From Willaertia magna (taxonomy: Eukaryota; Heterolobosea; Eutetramitea; Acrasida; Naegleriidae), in NCBI GenBank assembly GCA_902984215.1, contig CADWAF010004623.1:1-46718 (forward strand): a stretch of DNA of 46,718 nucleotides. Reading direction: 5' to 3'. This document shows positions 30,901 to 37,877 of the stretch, piece by piece. Under the pieces are notes generated by a model that was given only the letters and a program-made list of their open reading frames with translations, searched no databases and was not told the origin of the DNA. Positions within the stretch are counted from its first letter, which is position 1. Every line of letters begins with the position of its first letter. The position numbers were made by a program, and so were the translations under genes.

Positions 30901-31891
30901 ATTGATGCTCAAATATTGTTATCATATCTGAAATTCCTTTTTCTAAATCATTTACATCAAAAATATAATTAGGTGGTATAATACTTAAAGAATTATTCAA
31001 ACCTAATTGTTCAAATTGATTTTTAAGAGCTGTACAATCTGTCAATTTTAATTGTTGAAACTCTTGTACTTTTTCCAAAATTTTTAATCTTTTGTAAAGT
31101 AACAAATGATAAGAAAGTAGTGTTGCAGCAAACCTGTCATCTTCTTGAAAGGCTTCTAAATATAATTTTCTTATAGCATTACTTAAAGGAGATACATTGT
31201 TATTATTTGAATCTGTTTCGCTTAGTAAAAGGTTTGCCCCCACAGAAGTTGTGTTTTCCAGTAAATACGTTGAGAATAAATCCGCTTCTTCAAAAGCTGT
31301 CCTTGGCATTGCGCTTTTAATACAGAATAAATCTAATTTCACCAGGTCCTCTATTTTCACTGGTTGTTTGTAAAATAAATCTAATAATTCATCATAACCC
31401 CGTATATTTACTATTAAATCTTTTTGTTGATCAGTTTCGGATTTTGTTGGATTGATTGATATTGAAGTAGATCTTTGAGATTTATTATTGTTAGTATTAC
31501 TTAAAGGGAGAGTGGGTTGTGTTGTTAAATTATTATTAGGTAACAAAGAAGGAGTTATCCAAGGATTGTTATTTGTTGATGTTGGTGAAATCATTACAGG
31601 CATTGTGTTGTATGGATTTGTCATTGCATAAGAATTTGTCATTGGAACGTAATAAGAATTTGAAGGGATAGACACAGGTATGTTATTTGTTGGTGTAAAC
31701 ATGGTATTAGGGATCATTCCCGTTGGATTTGGTCTTCCATAGAATGCATTAGGATTATTCAATGCAATAGAAGGATTTCGAAAAGTAGAACCTCCGGTTG
31801 TGTTTGGACCGGAAGTAGAAGCGATAGTAGTTCTTCTGGGATTATTGGGATTTACAGGAAATGTTGGTGGTGGATTTCTATAGGGATACAT
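18902..31891 (-). CDS. Giant HECT E3 ubiquitin ligase with UBR-box, SPRY, UBA and ZZ fingers
   Basis: A single 13-kb exon encoding 4329 residues. Approximate domains: Asn/Pro/Thr-rich head (1-150); long helical region; beta-sandwich HPY-type module (~1125-1235); UBR-box (~2238-2312, CISC...CAFCARTCHRGH...CDCGAG); SPRY (~2414-2564); UBA (~2682-2725, LKFMGFDNEQL); second HPY-type module (~3490-3565, IPGAKTLYITFDKHSKTHKC); two ZZ zinc fingers (~3567-3619 and ~3649-3697, each CxNC...RYxCxxCExYxLCEKC); HECT (~3905-4329). The HECT N-lobe has GEAADDYGGPFRESL, as in HERC1/HECTD4-type ligases. The C-lobe motif SHTCFF carries catalytic Cys4267 (codon 19091-19093). About 60 residues follow it, longer than usual. 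The UBR-box suggests N-degron recognition, and the HECT domain transfers ubiquitin. The frame begins at TTG 31933; ATG 31891, after an A-run, is preferred. Confidence 0.95.
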   Translation of the reverse strand: MYPYRNPPPTFPVNPNNPRRTTIASTSGPNTTGGSTFRNPSIALNNPNAFYGRPNPTGMIPNTMFTPTNNIPVSIPSNSYYVPMTNSYAMTNPYNTMPVMISPTSTNNNPWITPSLLPNNNLTTQPTLPLSNTNNNKSQRSTSISINPTKSETDQQKDLIVNIRGYDELLDLFYKQPVKIEDLVKLDLFCIKSAMPRTAFEEADLFSTYLLENTTSVGANLLLSETDSNNNNVSPLSNAIRKLYLEAFQEDDRFAATLLSYHLLLYKRLKILEKVQEFQQLKLTDCTALKNQFEQLGLNNSLSIIPPNYIFDVNDLEKGISDMITIFEHQFQPLKREDLDTFLKSLAKAMQKSDVKKGLFAKLRKSKSEAIHKLITKHAYPLAIPSGLDESTVLVKNYLIDYSKEKENGLKRRTKSIHSLLLLGLSEGSLLDLLYVLQCLLTLSDDPSDPLLVTETEEDGAFVFKPETLKPLQQFQFLIKTHVDQMLKDEKIKAEAQNNSNHPLNILNQYSLLSNANLNARKPFTAKRLFVFLLNQIDLLTNFYLMNETNLSKNLNTNNSSVTISLEGDNLSTRVKDFSTTPPSSNCLLVQREKYLKNRTSANVKFCIELSAHTFQILVDLIDRVLQIGSSSPSCDIRQYSLSAILRILHLNIKSLSLWKKNKENIDELISRLTSVHLHSYNVQTIGNRNGSNVIDELRTYFFDLLQQSGKTKTPITENNNTSPITEPIIEKKENNADMIETDTKQSQNTKTEEISEEKGVVKQIKQQQKIKQENKTNHFLFESISQEEEIDADDYVLVSSHQKSKDQRIAIAISRLGEKDLKHIGDCIIDVLVCGFTLFYPTIEDQRQFIEDAIASCTSDSLKRRLLRKILERMVHDFTLFDTFIGSGIGFSDTSIAIPFVTRIIDFLKRQYQITLSNFVQHLVDTKSSSSSVLNVASEDMIAIVFLTKRLLLMWQNTLVQNISSLFSKGNNSSSVLSNSTSKVLLEYTNILLTTCEQLLNETCTVAAEIKESSTQQNETKDFFVQLLKSLAREVQEGIIGWLVFPVLHSFSKLLWKGNNNSKVYIDQHFEKLTQFLYPHIVELLRSVDLLSQFVGIKEDYEVRSDTTEKTGPGLLFDWAIVESDHPYESGASESKEITFNSDSSQSEDTINNHSHEVISVGIKFDPRCITAGPEDNLRINTSQKITNVQALQFSGHGSTIPIIPLVTWGNSLTTTFRSGDKHSQWGMRCLVVPVFNYVGNENCVHFLYELEKLLGHLGGRCTTYVLSSYPYSSDEDKYVDWLDSKLFANGIRDDQIENESNVKSERSTELLLKPEDDFSNLVVDYNSKLTNEKPKYNTLPSSNISLEEELSTGSQSDQTKTKVMDINDKFLLDMIDGNNEAGQFCQYLYLRIFKNEAFTMMMQNVADVVTSERAVVAVTLKHTGLVALARKLSEIVADCNPFSTPVDEKSLMSLNSAMNGEGCDKLKSVWRKIGRPLRQWMVQTKQQKQLAYRDMRDFIVQKCKFLLQLESSYLSKIYDRDEGFKSPSLETLEKPWMFKKTQQSQQTNLVASKSYVLSQLSQIAANKIRLDRDQINLSLITDGFINDISTKVVQFVQSDIIPSRMLNLMRMRRERALNRATSFQMFNELIQSTQFNSVKAEIIHGIKSIRQTRSMKKCDSPNFHYFNNVEGCGSMYQEIMSHSFKAFLRGLFTPLDAWLIRTDDSIHEDNQKKLDNLVRSGLLREILDISLISFRPSDVEWILYNDFLTKLSHLMYNTVPVQTDLNNDNSKFKRKDGFIEEHKEMNKKAWKIFRLLSIRCVEMLEESENFEGDFTYTQHLNSLRDTVFNLLFNDLKRIIADMNTNSKSISVEVLEEMLSLMVSLCNTSYAQLCLSSERFQQLLLPLLKLSSRPNVQELALKLCSQLILSSGSSIHNNTVSPQSNNQGGLNDLIVILFEFFGSYEMRQVVGYSPDNTSVIGIRIAKEIFLLIRKLFSVSIENGSYFVKLLVQLMNSALFDSTETILKNLNRHTDISKDLQCLFATLTIMGGFKYIPQIGEQVLVDMNGRQELAKVKEIEETYHLVKIELEDKSVVHREHFVSSENIHVITQKPLLSFPLTEQHVHSICKFVVHLGRYLFNDEFKNDISSNLNDDQRLLYSSLWIKCLKWLMESISNSKGSESVVLKYLLDHTSTYRVDEDSAIRQDFIQQLVLLGEKATTFQLLTDSNNSDNIINVWLGQKTHNLSSLVNYGKELKLDSCSFTFTGKKFHRQYYYSCISCNMSTNQAVCAFCARTCHRGHRLGEPEFGDFYCDCGAGEGKNHSISNCKSLKHAPSDPILTSDRMESLILRLQKLMPVLARKNMHTPETNLATPTTSLLNFMVDSNSILSNPTLSNSFSQQKGPSRFVVPESLVTEGVPYSLTTNGKELPILTFNALRLYSPKYGTLGTDHPVPQAWPGFYFEIELIEKGDAIAIGFSEMPPTPSSSYQFSLLFAATFGIYTLHTDTGNVFRGNTLVKSGYTFCSNKDVIGCGWSKEQRSIFFTKNGVNLGNIIPVGSTSLYPIIAMKGKNVQVKFNLTNQVPFQFTLSRTIHRSLQAIYEMNASEPLEHNNSIVPTQQKESATTPFITNTNEHVSNLLIESQIKVLNTIVNGYYSENDVRDAIMKSLNVGSFTIDMNTALSYLHRNAAPNLQASSTPLTTQSVPTIRQQLVQQLKFMGFDNEQLIVKALQMAQDDINIALNLLLEGNVSIEETVNSRSPHQSSSSSLSSRISESDVNDKNVNNILLNESNGINFLGSEFNNEDMKIRLKKAMLQNPDIKINENNFCDIPSMANVKEGDIVVVSPRIASPPTDNSDTINNSLHSKKMLTLTKMRGRLGVVVKKLLNGAYITVSEDQPTSIFGNTNSVVTDFVETKNIYTPPLELKGFSLNDLVTKSTQFYIGLGSNYIHQILLNIVSARETKQAPVLLNLENTFKSSSVLWKAMKQIMIDAYHHLDNDFNFSASQPTMLLETSTLGNGHYDYDNVYPFSNKTLPSIETFELLKDRNIIRKDGKLVNIYQMLEGEALQEIQAFTQTIPYFRKFEYRKEYNILFQPPQLKSHFIHFCGTTSVSFILDERFSLPSTNDILTFYYDREGKKIAHQIKGGSPVAPMDRCFVITTNNLPSQAQIYFDFIGPNLKENVGLTFYAAPFTWRLSQRDAYLNPNMLLSSLILKYAAITRREINSQMSKSGILLSLHENTDEDNSLYHKYLPTLFRYLLTPFAPFKGVISDALLQLDYSSPQVLSSNVSNSPYSHLKLLKRFRVELEDLYRKFLRYSEVNAYPLPNFHSMAELMTVIRRYLVSDLCQSVFPAASISITGANNTLLQRLDKHHLYLLTSNTSSPINACTCCTHTTARNQSLSHHKQYDSSFAKYFSNESFPCQSQVATEFQVRYDPESNCNVETTIVPVGSTDGVLRVNPSDWFEHVSWVDQLTIIREFLEVFSQSNGRNFPDWTLFESILERKKKVTYKESKHPYNLVNDSAKIRIPGAKTLYITFDKHSKTHKCDRLNFSTKQIGSDDLGSFGGEELKDKTIVVHGTDTIFFEFTCGGGDHEVKCSNCRSNIVGVRYHCVECEEYDLCEKCIQKQSKVHSEMHLFLKIRRPVDCTPALIPSLYSQRWKQGSQFKANIHTGVKCDNCGMNPIRGVRYWCENCENYNLCEKCAETEYKYHDRMHIFLRVVRPLPPKNQMPANHLPYGLVYEKEMDSHWGYLFSVSSSIDSCPKMSQLEGEMDEVRTLLKIRKIRGISNDECELEADDINPDEFDKQLIEYVETFSNCGWQSLEWNQLSPRSEELKHLGLLEKVPLNRLRYRFTLLKLFNRRISRIINLLDFSHPLATKTRAVFRITDILSKLMRHRIFHSVKLDAWQHSVTKSHITIEPIGLRLNRHLASDAHPTDRQRNAFNSLFIQAYNQVKAMHPRILSSKKASWKVTLIGEAADDYGGPFRESLTNMCQELLATDPTVLDLFIPTPNKIQQSGENLEKFIPNPQSTSDQHLKWYEFVGVIMGIGILTKNVLPFDFPSIVWKMIVSDLPLTWEDLRSFDEAMFTAMKALLEQDSLTLDPTFTDDTEELMKMIEENFNETYCDRTFTTIGSDGKEVELVPNGSNVKLTYGNRNQYVELIRDYRLNREFKVQLNALRKGLYSVITNRFFPLLTWQEFEKLVCGVPDLDVEKLKQHTIYEGYNAQSREVKLFWEILQSFTPEQRSLYLKFVWGRSRMPINESEAFTNPMKIQKLDRTNPDAFLPLSHTCFFSIELPSYSSKEIMKEKLLYAITNCKAIDIDFTTSALEAQNAIGSSAPTNPTIGISSPQRL

Positions 31892-32101
31892 TTTTCTTGA
31901 TTCAATTATTCTTCTAGTTGACAGTAATGACAAAAATCTAAAAATTTAGACTTGAGTTTCAAATAATGTTGGTAGTGTTTAATTGAACCAATTTTTTTTA
32001 TAAATAAACTGTTATCTAGTTCACTTAAGGAATCCGGTTTGGCAAAAGAGAAACAAATAAAAGAGGTAGAAATAGATTAGAAGTAAAATGTTTGAATGCT
32101 T

Positions 32102-32881
32102 TTATTGACCTCCGGTTGCTGCTGGTTGTTCTGCACCACCTTGACCACCTGCCATTCTTCCTGTTAGTAAACGACTTGTTAAGAAGAAAACACCAATCAT
32201 CAATGTTGGTCCGTATTTTTGGAAGAAACCCATTTCACGATTTACGGATTTAAAACCTACAATACGGTCAACTTTGAAAGCAGTACTTGATTGGGTGTCA
32301 TAGATAAAGCTTAAGATAAAACTTTCTTTTGTGGTGAAAATAAATTCATATGTACCACTAACAGTTCCATTTTGTGCAGTGAACTTTCCTTGGGAAGCAA
32401 TTATTTGTTTTGAAGTTGTTGATGGTAAGAAGTTATAAGATAAATCAAAAAGAACAAAATCATCCTTTTGTAATTCAGTAACATCACTTAATTCATCTTG
32501 TTCTTCTTCTTCAACCTTCTTTCTTCTAATAATCTTAAATGTTCCACTTTGTTCACTTTCACTTTGAACTAAAAGCTTAATTAAATCGGAAACATCAATT
32601 TCATCTGATGAACCTTCTTGATTTTCTTCAAAGGTACCTAATAAAAGACCTTCATGGAGTGGTGAGTATGTGAAATTATATGTACCTTTTGTTGGAATAA
32701 CAGATGAAGGATCTGCTTGATAATTTTCATTGTCAATGGTTAATAATTCAACATTCCATTCTCCTTGTAAAACATTAGCTACATTGAAATCTAAAGTAGA
32801 TGCAGCCTTTTCTTCTTCAGCAACAGCGAAAAAGCTGAAAATTACAATAGAGACTAAAAGGAAAGTTATGATATTCTTCAT
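32102..32881 (-). CDS. ER-type I membrane protein with EMC10-like C-terminus
   Basis: A 259-residue protein with a clear N-terminal signal peptide (MKNIITFLLVSIVIFSFFAV then AEEE), a luminal domain of ~185 residues and one membrane segment near the end (KYGPTLMIGVFFLTSRLL). The tail is Gly/Gln-rich (GGQGGAEQPAATGGQ). The luminal part is beta-rich (LQGEWNVELLTIDNENY, GTYNFTYSPLHEGLLLGTFE, GTVSGTYEFIFTTKESFIL) and contains possible N-glycosylation sites. The closing pattern FF-x-KY, hydrophobic helix, then G-rich tail resembles EMC10, a subunit of the ER membrane protein insertase complex. The luminal sequence match is not evident by eye, so the assignment is tentative. The start ATG is preceded by an A/T-rich run. 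Confidence 0.6.
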   Translation of the reverse strand: MKNIITFLLVSIVIFSFFAVAEEEKAASTLDFNVANVLQGEWNVELLTIDNENYQADPSSVIPTKGTYNFTYSPLHEGLLLGTFEENQEGSSDEIDVSDLIKLLVQSESEQSGTFKIIRRKKVEEEEQDELSDVTELQKDDFVLFDLSYNFLPSTTSKQIIASQGKFTAQNGTVSGTYEFIFTTKESFILSFIYDTQSSTAFKVDRIVGFKSVNREMGFFQKYGPTLMIGVFFLTSRLLTGRMAGGQGGAEQPAATGGQ

Positions 32882-33132
32882 ATTTTTTTGTTTTTCAAAA
32901 ATTATTAAAAAATTTAAGAAGAATATTTATTTAAAAAAATTAAAAGTTATCGGTTTTAATTCCGAATAGCGTATTACCTTTGCGGACACAGATGAAGTAT
33001 CAATAAACAAGATAATAAAACACGTTGCAAAATAATAATAATATTATACATGTAATTTTAAAATTTTTAAAGATGTTAAAAGTAAGAACTCTGTATCTCC
33101 CGCTCAAACTATACAGAAATTTTTTTAAAAAA

Positions 33133-33147
33133 ATGATTAGGAAATGA
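33133..33147 (+). promoter_or_regulatory. Upstream mini-ORF overlapping the main start (ATGA)
   Basis: A four-codon frame M-I-R-K-stop lies directly before the armadillo-like gene. Its ATG follows seven A residues, and its TGA stop (33145-33147) overlaps the main ATG (33144-33146) as ATGA. If transcribed, it could reduce or couple translation by reinitiation. It is only relevant if the transcript starts upstream of 33133. Confidence 0.4.
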
Positions 33148-36100
33148 AGAAATCAAATTATTATCCTGATATAAATAATCGGACAAAACATTTACCTTCT
33201 ATTCCAATTTCTCTAGATAAAAACAACAATAAATTGAACAATAACAACATTAATGCCTTAAATACCAGATATAGGTCCCAGAGCGCCTCACTTTTTAATA
33301 GCAATAATAACTCTTTTAATTTTAACAGAAGAGGTGATATTTATAACCTTGTTAATTCAGATGTTAATGAGAAATATTTTCTTTCCAATAATGCCACTTC
33401 TCATCAAAGTTCGTCAACCTGCATTTCATCTGCAATCTTCTCCGAAATGGATTATGGAGAAATACGAGAATTCAATTCATCCCCTCCTCTTTCTCCTTCT
33501 TCGTCTTCTTCTGACAGTTCAGTTTTTGCTGAGCCTCAATTAGAGAATTGCTCGCACGTATTCAACCCAACGGAACCATACCCTTACAATGATTGGTTAA
33601 AAACTCACGGAGAGAATTTAATTGATGGAGGCTCACCACTATTATTTAGTTATTACAATCAATTAAGAATGAATTGTCCTTCTAATAATGTATTTAAAAG
33701 GGCCTATCACAATGGTTCAACTACTAATTCGGGTTTTTCTTTAATTATGGCCAAAGAAAACCAAGAATCTGATTTGTGTATAACTTTCATGAAGAAAAGA
33801 ATAGAATTAAGAAAAATGTATTTGGCCTCAATGATGAATGGAGATGTAGAAAATGTGTTACAACCAAAGTTAGAGAAACCTATCACAAATGAATCAATAT
33901 TACCACAAGAAATAGTATCAAAGAAAAAAACACCAAAATATGTTAAAAAGAATGAAAAACTTTTAGACGAAGCTTTGGACAGTGTAGTCTTGGATATAAA
34001 TATTCCTTCAAATAATACAATTGTCAATTCATCAGAATTTATTGAAGAAGAGGAGGATGATTTGGATGACGAAGAAATTTCATTTGAAAGGTTGCCAAAA
34101 CCAATATCAGATATGACAAGAACAAAAAGCACATTAACCTTGACTATACCTGATGGAAAAATGGAAACTGAAAGAGATGTGGTTGTGGAGGAAAAACCCT
34201 CAGAGGATAACAAAAATACTGAGACAGCCACAGCCCACCAAGAAAAGATACCAACTAAGAAAATTACAAAACCCTTATCAATTAATTCCACAACAAGTGA
34301 ACCAAAAACTAAAAAAATAGAGAAACCTAGTAAGAAATCATCTGAGGGAAGTATTAATAGGACGCGTTTATTAAGAAGGGTAGATTTAAATGACCTTAAT
34401 AATGACAAGAAGGAAGAAAAGACCACCTATAAAAAATCGAGCTCTTCTAAGAAAAGACCAATAAAGGGAAGGGCATCCCTTAGACCTTCGTTAGAAATCA
34501 CAAATACAAAATCGAATCTAGTAACATCTCCAAGAAATAAGTCAGAAGAAAAAGAACTACCTGTAAAGAAAGAAAAAATTAAATCACTGAGAGTTTTATC
34601 TTTTAAAAGAAATGAACCTCAACTCAATTTGCCTTTATTGGCCAGCACGACCAGTTTATCAACTGATATTAAAGATTTTATTCAAAATTTTTTACATGAC
34701 TATAAAGAGACTAGTGGAGTTGAAGTAGAATACTTGTCTTCATTATATTCATTTTTGAAAGGACTTGCGATTAATACTAATCCTCAGCCTTTGCCTACTT
34801 TAGAAGACTTATTTGCTAACGAGCCCTTTTTAAATTACCTTAAACATAACATTTTGATAAGTCAACATTCTTCCCCTGAAGTTTTACTATTAACTACTAA
34901 AATAATGAGGTTATTATGTGAATACTCGTGTATCATTCTCAATATTTCTAACTCAAAATGTTCCACTTGCAACTTTAGTGCTTCATTTATTTACATGCTA
35001 AAAATAATAGTTAAATCAACTAGGCTCATAGAATTAGGTTTTGTTGACATATTAACTGATAAATTGTGGAGATTTGTCAATATGTTAGTGCAAAACCAGC
35101 AAAATGCACAGGTGGTGTTACCTTTTTCAGAAAATATAATTTATAAAACTGTTATTGATATACTTTACTCAATATCAGTTTTGGCCCAGTCAGCCCGTCA
35201 TATCAGGGAAAAATTACTCCTAACCACCAGTTTTTATCCAACAGTTATTAAAATACTGAATTTGAAAAAAAGTTCAATTAAATCACATGTATTAATATGT
35301 ATAGAGAAGATTATTTTATCCACAATAATATCTGCCTCTGCAAGTATTGGGGAGTGTGTTGATTTGGATGATGGTACTATAAAATATTTAATTGATGGTG
35401 GATTTCTCAAAGAACTATCAGTTGACCTTAGTTATTCTCAAATAGAAAAACAAAGAAATATCGATATTTCCAAGAAAAAGAAAAAGATCAATATCAGACA
35501 AGTGTTCTATCAACTTCTAAGGACCTTATCCGTGAATGAAAGAGCAAGAAATGAGATGTATCAACTGGGTTTTTTTCACTCCTTACTTTCGATGCTGAGA
35601 GATGAAAGTGAGGAGGAAAATCTGAAATTAATTGCTTTGGAAATAGCTTCAAACTTTGTTCCTTCTTCAAATATAAATTGTGACGCATTATTTCTAAAAT
35701 ATGTGTTTGATACCATTGTTGGAATGTTTGAAAAAACCTCTAGGCACGTACTATCAAATGAAGAAACACTCCCTAATAATCATGACCATGACACACTAAT
35801 ACAATTGAAATCTTTACATATTTTATCACATCTAAGTGATTACAGCAGAACCCATGACATTTTAGGAAATCCTCGTATTTTAAAGATATTTCTAGAAATA
35901 TTGGTAAGAGATATTTCAAAACAAAGTACCGACTATAAGGAGGGAATGGTGGTAACATTAACATCTGCCACGTTTTTGGCTACATTGTTGTTAAGTAATT
36001 TAAGTAAGACAAAGGAAGGCCAACAACGAATTTTTAAGGAAGGACTGAATTCAGTCATTAGATCATTAAGATTAGTGTCTTTAATGGCTGAATATCAATA

Positions 36101-36962
36101 TAGCAAAATAATTACAATAAGCGCAACAGATGAGGCACCAACTAAGCCAATTGTTTTACTTTCTGCTAGTGCTATGACCTTTGAGGAGTTCGAACTACTT
36201 CCTAAGGTTATAACTAAAACAATTGCTAATATGAGTACTTTTATTGAAAGTCACACAATGCTATTTAAGGAAACGGTACTGGATTCATTATCTTCATTAA
36301 TTTTGTATATGAAAGAAGAGAAAACAGTAGTTTGGAATTGGTATGTTACTTTTTACTTTAATTTATAACACATCACCAGCCTCTGTACTGTATCTAATCT
36401 TTGTGAGAGTGATCCAATATTACAACAAAAACTAATTTCCAAGGTAAATATCAAGAGTTGTTTACTTTTTTATTTGTTGGAGGATTCAGACCCAAAGTTA
36501 CAAGGAAGGGCAATGAGATGTGTCGCAAAGTTAGCAAAAAATGGTTTGTATATCGTTTTTAAATTATATTAACTTGGTTTTGTAGAAATGTTATTGATTT
36601 TTATCAATGAAACTTTCAAATTACACAATATTGTAAAGAGTATTGAGCACAATGAATATGAAGAATGTAAATTAGATGGATTGAGAATATTAGCACAGTT
36701 TTCACAATTTGAACAATTTCATATCCCATTGCTGGAATGTGACACTATAGAATTACTTGTAAAATCTACTCATTCTTCTATTGATGCTATAGTTATAGAA
36801 GCATTAAAGTCCTTGCTTAATTTAATTTATGCAAATGATCACAATGTAAAAGAGTTACTTGTTAAAGCTGGGACGATAGAAAGAATATGGGAGTTAAAAA
36901 GAAATCATAAAAGTTCAGAAACAGTTAAAAGGTTGTGCACTACCGCTCTAAAAGGATTGTAA
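33144..36962 (+). CDS. Armadillo/HEAT-like helical repeat protein
   Basis: Three exons, 33144-36340, 36380-36543 and 36586-36962, encode 1245 residues; phases agree. The introns are 39 nt (GTATGT...CAG) and 42 nt (GTTTGT...TAG). Residues ~1-480 are low-complexity: Ser-rich, then Lys/Glu/Ser-rich with SPRNKSEEK-like stretches. From ~residue 510 to the end the protein is alpha-helical, with units such as EVLLLTTKIMRLLCEYSCII, FYQLLRTLSVNERARNEMYQ and LKLIALEIASNFVPSSNINC, ending ALKSLLNLIYANDHNVKELL. This is the look of an armadillo/HEAT solenoid, probably a scaffold. No catalytic domain is seen, and the family is not identified. A mini-ORF overlaps the start. Confidence 0.78.
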
Positions 36963-37097
36963 ATACTTTATTGAATTTAAATTAGTTATTGATTGATATA
37001 ATATAATTTTTTTAAAATCATTTTAAAAAAATTTGTGTATAATTTATTTTATCTATTAAATAATAATATTTTTTAATAATTATAAATTTTAATATAC

Positions 37098-37877
37098 CTA
37101 ATTAAATATTTCAAAAGTTTCATCCTCTTTCTTGTATAAAAAATAACTTGAAATTAATAAAGGAATACCATTATCTAAAAATAGGACTAAAACGGTATCA
37201 GTATGGATACAATCATCGTCGTTAATAAAGTAGTAAGTTAATGGATAAATATGGTTAAATGAAAGTTTAGATAAATTAAATAATTTAAATAATTTATTCA
37301 TATCTGGTCGTAAAATATTATTATTTGGTTCAATATCTTCCATATTAGTACAATATAAATATCCATTTTTATTATTATAATTTAATCGTTCAAATAAATA
37401 AAATTTTCCCTTTTCTAAATTAATTAATTCATCCAATAATTTAATATTCTCTTTATATTTAACATAATCTTTATTTAATAAATTATTAGATAATTTTTCA
37501 TGTAATAAATAATTTTTATTGTAATACGAATAAAATTGTAATTTACACCAATATTTAAATAAATGCTCAAAATTAGAAGGTACTACATCTAAATTAAATA
37601 AATCTTTATAATCTAATGTATCATTAATAACTTCGTGTAACTCTTTTAATAAATTTTCTAAATTATTTAATTCTTCAATATTATTTAACTGAAATATATT
37701 TCCATAATAACATTTTTGAAATTCTTTAGAAATGTAAATATTATACCATTGTTTATTTACAAATTGAAATGAGGTAATAACATCAATTATTGATGAAAAT
37801 GTAAAGATAAATCTTAATGAAAGGTTGTCAATGAAAATGAATGAATCATCTATTTTTCTCTTTTTTAGTTGTGACAT
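37098..37877 (-). CDS. Short F-box-like paralogue, C-terminally truncated
   Basis: A 259-residue protein of the same family as the one at 12647-13717. Both have a basic KKRK start and an F-box-like segment (LSLRFIFTFSSIIDVITSFQ then FVNKQWYNIY). They share the FEHLFKYWCKLQF and LSKLSFNHIYPL motifs and the VLFLDNGIPLLISS strand. It stops ~95 residues earlier than its paralogue, right after a Tyr/Lys/Glu-rich segment (YFLYKKEDETFEIFN). No matching C-terminal sequence is visible in the AT-rich 135 nt downstream. The ATG is preceded by nine A residues, giving a normal start context, although it overlaps the upstream F-box/LRR frame by 13 nt. Confidence 0.75.
   Translation of the reverse strand: MSQLKKRKIDDSFIFIDNLSLRFIFTFSSIIDVITSFQFVNKQWYNIYISKEFQKCYYGNIFQLNNIEELNNLENLLKELHEVINDTLDYKDLFNLDVVPSNFEHLFKYWCKLQFYSYYNKNYLLHEKLSNNLLNKDYVKYKENIKLLDELINLEKGKFYLFERLNYNNKNGYLYCTNMEDIEPNNNILRPDMNKLFKLFNLSKLSFNHIYPLTYYFINDDDCIHTDTVLVLFLDNGIPLLISSYFLYKKEDETFEIFN

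Noticed and set aside
31892..31933. Longer N-terminus of the HECT ligase
   Set aside because: The first codon is TTG; the first ATG, preceded by an A-run, is at 31891.
33707..34426. 239-codon minus-strand frame, Ser/Phe/Val-rich
   Set aside because: Antisense shadow of the Lys/Glu/Ser-rich low-complexity part of the armadillo-like gene; composition is the mirror of that region and there is no domain.
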